Shown here piece by piece: positions 16,264-20,962 of a stretch of 20,962 nt of DNA. Each line of letters starts with the position of its first letter. Position 1 is the stretch's first letter. The position numbers were made by a program, and so were the translations under genes. The notes under the pieces are model-generated. The model made no database searches, was not told the origin of the DNA, and was given only the letters and a program-made list of their open reading frames with translations. Source of the DNA: Cytophagales bacterium (lineage in GTDB: Bacteria; Bacteroidota; Bacteroidia; Cytophagales; Cyclobacteriaceae); contig DNZD01000361.1 in the NCBI GenBank assembly GCA_003504855.1, positions 1 to 20,962 on the forward strand. The letters run 5' to 3'.

Positions 16264-16343
16264 CCCAGCGGGGCTGTAACAACGAAGCCAGATGATTATT
16301 CATCTGGCTTTTCTTTTATCTGAAATTATACGACCCCGCTGGG
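16264..16343. repeat. Nested inverted repeat, copy 2
   Basis: The outer arms CCCAGCGGGG (16264-16273) and CCCCGCTGGG (16334-16343) are exact reverse complements and match the arms of copy 1. The internal AACGAAGC and the downstream GCCCGCC block are also shared, but the inner stem has a different sequence. It is preceded by GTCGGGAAGG (16254-16263), which recurs at 16432. Confidence 0.8.
16285..16316 (+). terminator. Intrinsic-terminator-like hairpin inside copy 2
   Basis: Arms AAGCCAGATGA (16285-16295) and TCATCTGGCTT (16300-16310) form a perfect eleven-pair stem with a four-base loop (TTAT), followed by a T-rich tail (TTCTTTT). The shape is that of a Rho-independent terminator, although no gene ends directly before it. 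Confidence 0.5.
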
Positions 16344-16362
16344 GCGAGGAGGCCCGCCACAC

Positions 16363-16391
16363 CCACTTTTCAATAGTTGATTGAAAAGTGG
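16363..16391. repeat. Perfect 12-bp inverted repeat
   Basis: Arms CCACTTTTCAAT (16363-16374) and ATTGAAAAGTGG (16380-16391) are exact reverse complements with a five-base loop (AGTTG). No T-run follows, so it is not a typical terminator. It lies just after nested repeat copy 2 and before the degraded arm at 16432. Confidence 0.7.
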
Positions 16392-16431
16392 ACGGTACGT
16401 GAGCAGTTAATTCTTGTACGAACGTATTTCA

Positions 16432-16450
16432 GTCGGGAAGGACAACGGGG
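16432..16450. repeat. Degraded left arm of the nested repeat
   Basis: GTCGGGAAGG (16432-16441) is identical to the block before copy 2, and the next bases (ACAACGGGG) resemble CCCAGCGGGG. A matching right arm is not seen, so this is probably a decayed third copy. Confidence 0.4.
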
Positions 16451-16610
16451 TTGCCATGTCAGATGAATTTAGCGAAAAGTAAATTCTCTGAATCCCGTTC
16501 AATCCCGATCATCAGTAAGTGTATTATGCCACTTGTAGATATGGAGTTTTCACAAGACCAACTATCTTAGAAGGCCTTAATCGACAAAAGGACCAAAAGG
16601 TCTTGGTAAA

Positions 16611-17444
16611 ATGCACGAAGACTGGATCAGGGAAGAAGTGGAGTTGATAGTTTCCGAGTACTTCGATATGCTCTCGAAGGAACAATTGGGTATTCCATTT
16701 AATAAGACTGCTGTTCGTAGGCGGTTGCTTCCTTTGTTAAATAGGAGATCCGAAGGATCGATTGAATTTAAGAACAGAAATATTAGTGCTGTTCTTGCAC
16801 GAATTGGTCAACCTTTTATCAAGGGTTATATACCAGCATACAATTACCAAAGGCAACTCTTGGAAGAAGCTGTATTTTCATATATCCAACGTGAGCCACA
16901 GGCAGAGAAAACCTTTAAACTTTTCGCTGAATCTGAACCAGCTCCTAGGGCATTGGTCTTTGATAAAATGCTGGAAAAAGCGCCAGAGCGGGAAACTTCA
17001 CTACAAGAATCCGAATTAGTTTATCGGAGCCCAGTTAAAATTAACTATTTGGAGGTTGAGCAGGCGAACCAAAAGATTGGACGAGCTGGTGAAGAAATTG
17101 CGTTAAAGTTTGAGCGTTGGCGACTTATACAGGCGGGTAAGGAAAATCTGGCTGACAAGATTGAATGGGTTTCCCAAACGCGAGGTGATGGATTGGGCTA
17201 CGATATACTTTCTCGAAATACAAATGGCACGGATCGATATATTGAAGTCAAATCAACTAAACTGACCAAAGAGTCCCCGTTCTATTTTTCGGCACTAGAG
17301 TATGATTTTTCTAAACGCTCGGGTTCTGATTTCTTTTTATATCGCATTTTCAATTTGAAGGCTGAACCAAAGCTATTTATTTGTAATGGTGCCTATGACC
17401 AGTTCTGTAACATCCGTTCAACTAAGTTCAAGGGTTCATTTTGA
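16611..17444 (+). CDS. DUF3883 protein with PD-(D/E)XK nuclease-like residues
   Basis: This 277-residue protein has two regions. Residues 1 to about 95 (WIREEVELIVSEYFDMLSKE, and NISAVLARIGQPFIKGYIPA) match an N-terminal domain that I recognise from DUF3883 and HNH-type proteins. Residues from about 155 onward form the DUF3883 domain, with IGRAGEEIALKFE, GYDI (D198) and YIEVKST (E212, K214). The spacing D...ExK resembles the active site of PD-(D/E)XK nucleases. Such domains occur in restriction and defence proteins, but the target here is unknown. It stands alone: no helicase, methylase or partner gene lies beside it. The ATG at 16611 has no clear ribosome-binding site; a small stem-loop (6-bp arms, one wobble pair, around 16589-16604) lies just ahead of it. 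It follows the repeat cluster, so it may have been acquired. Confidence 0.78.
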   Translation: MHEDWIREEVELIVSEYFDMLSKEQLGIPFNKTAVRRRLLPLLNRRSEGSIEFKNRNISAVLARIGQPFIKGYIPAYNYQRQLLEEAVFSYIQREPQAEKTFKLFAESEPAPRALVFDKMLEKAPERETSLQESELVYRSPVKINYLEVEQANQKIGRAGEEIALKFERWRLIQAGKENLADKIEWVSQTRGDGLGYDILSRNTNGTDRYIEVKSTKLTKESPFYFSALEYDFSKRSGSDFFLYRIFNLKAEPKLFICNGAYDQFCNIRSTKFKGSF

Positions 17445-17641
17445 TGACAACACCGGCGATAAATTAGGTGCTGTCATTGCCTGCACAACCGGCTTTGCAC
17501 TCCGTCTTGGTACAACTTCCGGCCATTTAGTGGCCAGTTCAGGACAAGCGTAAACCAGAAGTCAAGCCCACCGCTTATCGTTCAAAGCGCCCCGCTACCC
17601 CAGTATATTGCTATATTTAGTCATATAGGTCGTAAAAACTG

Positions 17642-19636
17642 ATGCGAAAGGGCGCCAAATTCTCAGCGAAAGGAAGTTGTGTAATTCTCCTGGGCCTTAT
17701 GCTTGCCTCGCCTGCCGTTGCACAAAATGCCATCGACACAAAGCTTTCGCCGGAACAAGTTTCTGCTTACGCCAATAAGTGCTTTGACCGCGCAAAGTGG
17801 TTTTTGGAGATGCCGCAATTCAATAGGGACAGCTCGATTTATTATTCCGACAAGGCCATCCAAATAGTACGGGAGAATGAACCTGTTCAATTCGGGATTT
17901 TAACTAAAATCTATTCTCAGGAAATCACCGCAAGGCTCTATCCTATAGGTATACTCGATTCTCTCGCGGAAAGGGGCTGGGGCTATTTTGAGCAAGTGCC
18001 GGAGACAGAAAGAAACGCTGTGCAGGAATTTGATTTTCTTACCACCTGGGCAGGGATAAAACTTGAAAGATCGCAGCCCAAAGAAGCATTGGTACTTTTC
18101 ACCAAAGCGCTTACCACCATACAAGACGATAATAGCCCGGAGACAGAGGCAAGGGTCACGATGGGGAAAGGCGTTTTTTATGAACGCTATAACTCGACGG
18201 AAGAGAAGAAAATTGCACTTCCCTATCTGCTGAAAAGTTTGGACTACTATAGATCGGTCGGAGTGGAAAAGAAGTCCGAAGAAGTGATACGAATTTATAG
18301 ATCCTTGGTAAGCAGGTATTCATATGTTGAATCAGATACGACGTGGTATTATTTGGACAGCATTCGCTCGGCTTTAAGATATTCCAGGAACCCAAACTAT
18401 CATGCCATTTATTACTCTGTGTACGGCAGACACCTGATCACCTATTCGGCTATCGGCGAAGAAGATATGACCCAGGCACAATTAGCAGAAGGTGAAAAAA
18501 ATATTCGCAAAGCATTACACATCATTGAGCAATATAAATTGTATCATTTGGCTGTTTATCCGTATAGCCTGGGATTGATCGCTGATTTATTCCATGTAAA
18601 TAAACAGTATGATTCGGCGATTGCTTACTACATGAGATCAAGAAATGGCTATTTACGGAATCAGGAAATGCGTAGTGCCATGACGATGATCTCCATGATT
18701 AAAAATTCATACCGGGCAAAAGGCGATTTGGCCAATGCGTTGAAATATAGTGAGCTGTACACCGATGAAGGAATAAAGTTTGAAAGAGAAAGTAGTCAAA
18801 AAAGCGTGCGGGAGGGCGAATTGGCACTGAGTGTTTTGAGAAGTGACCAGCAACTGGCTCAAACAAAACAGCGTCAAATCATCTTTATCATCGCGTTGGT
18901 TGCGGGCTTCGTCCTGTTGATTTTGCTCTATCGAAACTATCGATTGAAGCAAAAGTCTGCCCAAAAACTGGAGTTGCTGGTGGCGGAGTTGTCCGGCAAA
19001 AATAGCCTGCTTGATAAGCGCAATGAGGAAATCGAATTGCTGCTTAAGGAAGTGCATCATCGGGTAAAAAATAACCTGGAAATGGTGTCGGGTTTATTGG
19101 CACTTCAGGCAGCGAAGATTGAGAGTCCGTCGGCTCAAGCCGTCATGCAATCGAGCCAAAACCGGGTCATTTCCATGGGCATCGTCCATCAGAAGCTGTA
19201 TCAGAAAGGAAATCTGGCGGCTATTGAAATGAAAGATTATTTTCAGAATTTGGCTGACAACATTTTAGATGCTTTTAATGAGACCCATCGAATCAAAATA
19301 GGTTGTGAGATGCCGCCAATCGAACTTGACATAGACACGGCGGTACCCGTTGGGTTGATCACCAACGAACTTCTTACCAACGCCTTGAAATATGCTTTTA
19401 CGGAAAAAGACAATGGCGAAATAAAAATATCCCTCCAGCGCACAGTTCACGAGAACGAACTTGAATTGTGTGTGGCCGACAACGGGATTGGCAAACCAAC
19501 TAATGGAACGGCGAAAGGCACAGGTTTTGGAACGGAACTGATCAATTTGCTGGTACGTCAGTTGGAGGGCCGGTTGAGTGTTGAAAATGGACATGGAACT
19601 CAAGTGAGGATTTCCTTTCCCTATATGCACCATTGA
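17642..19636 (+). CDS. Sensor histidine kinase, HisKA_2 type, with TPR-like sensor region
   Basis: This 664-residue membrane kinase starts with a signal peptide (ending ASPAVAQ). An extracytoplasmic alpha-helical region from about residue 40 to 400 looks like tetratricopeptide repeats (for example, EALVLFTKALTTI and YDSAIAYYMRSRNGYL). One membrane span follows (about residues 412-433), then a coiled coil, then a HisKA_2 domain with EVHHRVKNNL (H473 is the likely phosphate acceptor) and an HATPase domain with N-box NELLTN (N580) and DNGIG (D613), ending GTGFGTELI. The signal it senses is unknown. The stop overlaps the response regulator's ATG by one base (TGATG), so the two are coupled. A TATATTTA sequence about 25 bases before the start is only a weak promoter candidate. 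Confidence 0.88.
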   Translation: MRKGAKFSAKGSCVILLGLMLASPAVAQNAIDTKLSPEQVSAYANKCFDRAKWFLEMPQFNRDSSIYYSDKAIQIVRENEPVQFGILTKIYSQEITARLYPIGILDSLAERGWGYFEQVPETERNAVQEFDFLTTWAGIKLERSQPKEALVLFTKALTTIQDDNSPETEARVTMGKGVFYERYNSTEEKKIALPYLLKSLDYYRSVGVEKKSEEVIRIYRSLVSRYSYVESDTTWYYLDSIRSALRYSRNPNYHAIYYSVYGRHLITYSAIGEEDMTQAQLAEGEKNIRKALHIIEQYKLYHLAVYPYSLGLIADLFHVNKQYDSAIAYYMRSRNGYLRNQEMRSAMTMISMIKNSYRAKGDLANALKYSELYTDEGIKFERESSQKSVREGELALSVLRSDQQLAQTKQRQIIFIIALVAGFVLLILLYRNYRLKQKSAQKLELLVAELSGKNSLLDKRNEEIELLLKEVHHRVKNNLEMVSGLLALQAAKIESPSAQAVMQSSQNRVISMGIVHQKLYQKGNLAAIEMKDYFQNLADNILDAFNETHRIKIGCEMPPIELDIDTAVPVGLITNELLTNALKYAFTEKDNGEIKISLQRTVHENELELCVADNGIGKPTNGTAKGTGFGTELINLLVRQLEGRLSVENGHGTQVRISFPYMHH

Positions 19637-20385
19637 TGGGTTCCCAAATCAAAATATTGATTGTCGAAGATGAGATGATCATCGGGGCCAAGATTTCGAT
19701 GCAGCTCACCGCATTAGGATATGAAGTGACAGGCATCGTGCCGCGGGGTGAAGAAGCATTGCTGCATGTAAAAGAGAACAGACCTGACATCGTGTTGCTC
19801 GACATTCACTTGAAAGGAAAAATGGACGGCATTGAGACGGCAAAACAGATGCAAGAAACTGGCCACGTGCCTGTCATTTACCTCACGGCCAATGCAGACG
19901 AGGCTACGTTCAATCGGGCGAAAGCGACAAAGCCGTATGCGTTTATCTCAAAACCCTACAAGCAACTTGACTTACAGCGTGCCATCGAGCTTACCATCAG
20001 CCGAATGGCCAGCGATGAATCAGGTCCGAAAGCAGGCAGCGAAAACATAGGTGATGGCCAGGTGGTTGTGTTGAGCGATCGCATTTTTGTTCGCCATAAA
20101 GAGCGGATGGTAAAAATCATGCTCGACAGCATATTGTACATCGAGGCCGACCGCAACTACAGCCATGTGTTCACGAAGCAAAAGGACTATTTGCTCTCCG
20201 TCACCCTGAAGACTATTGAAGAAAAATTGCCACCAAATCTGTTTCAGCGCATCCATCGGTCGTTTGTCATAAACGTTTCGCACATTGATGAGGTGCTTGC
20301 CACCCATGTGGTGGTAGCTGAGAAGCTCATTCCCATTGGCACCGGCATGAAAGAAGTGCTGCTGAAATTCCTGCGCACGATCTGA
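19636..20385 (+). CDS. LytTR-family response regulator
   Basis: This 249-residue cytoplasmic regulator has a receiver domain (about residues 4-120) with acidic pocket E11/D12, phosphoacceptor D56 (IVLLDIHL), T84 and K106 (ISKPY), followed by a LytTR DNA-binding domain (about residues 145-249) recognisable from DSILYIEADRNYSHVF, LPPNLFQRIHRSFVINVSHI and the IPIGTGMKEVLL end. It should be phosphorylated by the kinase encoded just upstream and then control transcription of unknown targets. ATG at 19636 is chosen because it shares its first base with the kinase stop (TGATG). The TTG at 19633 is a less likely alternative. No terminator-shaped hairpin was seen right after the gene. Confidence 0.9.
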   Translation: MGSQIKILIVEDEMIIGAKISMQLTALGYEVTGIVPRGEEALLHVKENRPDIVLLDIHLKGKMDGIETAKQMQETGHVPVIYLTANADEATFNRAKATKPYAFISKPYKQLDLQRAIELTISRMASDESGPKAGSENIGDGQVVVLSDRIFVRHKERMVKIMLDSILYIEADRNYSHVFTKQKDYLLSVTLKTIEEKLPPNLFQRIHRSFVINVSHIDEVLATHVVVAEKLIPIGTGMKEVLLKFLRTI

Positions 20386-20552
20386 GTTCAGTTTCCCGGT
20401 CCCTTCCCCGATAAATAAAACGCCCGCTTCGGACAGTTTAGCCCCGGGTTCGTCCTGTGCCGCTTGGCGACCCGGCTTTCCACATCTAAGTTTCGTCTCA
20501 CATACAGGGAGCGAATGCCCCGGCCATTAAACATTCACGAAACAACTTCATC

Positions 20553-20962
20553 ATGGAAAAGCACACGCACGTCACACCGGCGAACATTATGCAAATAGGC
20601 ACTGGCTTCTGGGCTTCAAAAATCCTGTTGTCGGCGGTGAATTTTGAATTGTTCACCCACCTGGCTGCCAGAAAATCGCTGTCCGGAGCAGAGATCAAAT
20701 CGATCCTGAGCTTAGAGTCGAGCGACCGAAATGTGTATGATTTTCTGGACGCTCTGCTGGCTTTCGGCTTCCTCACCCGTGAAGGAATTATGGAAACGGC
20801 ACGTTACTCCAACAGCCCGGACACCGATCTTTTTCTTGACAAAAAGAAGCCGAGCTACATAGGAGGAATACTGGAGATGATGAATGATCGGTTATACAGC
20901 TTTTGGGGCAATCTCGAAGAAGGTTTAATAACAGGCACTCCGCAAAACGAAGCGAAGAATGG
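20553..20962 (+). CDS. O-methyltransferase-like protein, 5' part (cut by window end)
   Basis: An open frame from the ATG at 20553 runs off the end of the window, giving 136 complete codons. The visible part ([40 protein letters not shown], then [18 protein letters not shown]) matches the N-terminal dimerisation/winged-helix domain of SAM-dependent O-methyltransferases of the acetylserotonin/hydroxyneurosporene type. The catalytic SAM-binding domain would lie beyond the window, so the reaction and substrate cannot be given. It lies 167 bases after the LytTR regulator, with no clear terminator in between, so co-regulation is possible but unproven. Confidence 0.8.
   Translation, partial: MEKHTHVTPANIMQIGTGFWASKILLSAVNFELFTHLAARKSLSGAEIKSILSLESSDRNVYDFLDALLAFGFLTREGIMETARYSNSPDTDLFLDKKKPSYIGGILEMMNDRLYSFWGNLEEGLITGTPQNEAKN

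Larger units (their letters stand above)
15795..16610. other. 816-base non-coding region rich in repeats and hairpins
   Basis: I see no supportable gene here. The first 200 bases are AT-rich, with a small hairpin (8-bp arms with one wobble pair, 15924-15944) but no clear terminator. From 15993 on there are two related nested inverted repeats, a pair of short direct repeats, a 29-base perfect hairpin and a degraded repeat arm, listed separately. This region separates the metal operon from the DUF3883 gene and may mark an insertion or recombination boundary. Confidence 0.6.

Noticed and set aside
16110..16295. A 61-codon open frame in the repeat-rich region.
   Set aside because: It runs through the direct repeats and ends inside nested repeat copy 2, has no recognisable domain, signal peptide or ribosome-binding site, and is short enough to occur by chance.
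15993..16343. The nested repeats as integron attC sites.
   Set aside because: Although they are imperfect palindromes with inner stems, I could not find the paired RYYYAAC/GTTRRRY core sites or an integrase gene.
15993..16450. The repeat cluster as a CRISPR array.
   Set aside because: There are only two or three copies at irregular spacing, the repeats are long nested palindromes, and no cas gene is nearby.

Overview
The window looks like a chromosomal segment of a Bacteroidota bacterium, probably a cytophagal-type lineage. The evidence is the run of lipoproteins with short Bacteroidota-style lipoboxes, the presence of DUF3347, DUF2911 and HYC_CC_PP-type proteins, start codons mostly without strong Shine-Dalgarno sequences, and a histidine kinase/LytTR pair with an extracytoplasmic TPR-like domain. 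This assignment is an inference from gene content; no rRNA or marker gene is present. Every supported gene lies on the + strand.

Positions 1-1080 hold two AraC-family regulators. The first is the 3' end of a GlxA-like regulator that begins outside the window. The second carries an N-terminal CxxC metal-binding-like segment and is the best candidate for the local metal sensor. A 22-bp perfect dyad (1248-1269) sits just ahead of the metal-resistance genes.

Positions 1299-15794 form one tightly packed, co-directional cluster of about 14.5 kb, very probably a copper/silver-type efflux operon. In order it encodes: an HMA-MauE fusion membrane protein, a small HYC_CC_PP-like protein, a CusA-type RND pump broken into two reading frames, a TolC-like outer-membrane factor, two successive CusB-type adaptors, a DUF3347 lipoprotein, a small metal-binding lipoprotein, a DUF2269-like membrane protein, a P1B-type copper ATPase, a TlpA-like thioredoxin lipoprotein, a sialidase-like beta-propeller lipoprotein with conserved cysteines and a Met/His-rich loop, and a DUF2911 lipoprotein. 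The same short heavy-metal-binding module (YTCPMHP...CPxCGM) occurs five times in four proteins. The ATPase should move Cu+ out of the cytoplasm. The RND tripartite pump should carry it from the periplasm across the outer membrane. The lipoproteins and the MauE/TlpA pair look like periplasmic metal-handling and redox accessories.

Positions 15795-16610 contain no convincing gene. They hold a cluster of repeats, including two copies of a nested inverted repeat with conserved outer arms but different inner terminator-like stems. Next comes a lone DUF3883 protein with PD-(D/E)XK-like residues (16611-17444).

Positions 17642-20385 encode a HisKA_2-type sensor kinase and its LytTR response regulator, overlapping by one base. 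The window ends inside an O-methyltransferase-like gene starting at 20553.

The points most worth following up are the broken CusA gene, the cysteine-rich beta-propeller in the copper operon, the MauE/TlpA redox pair, the metal-module AraC regulator with its dyad, and the nested repeats.
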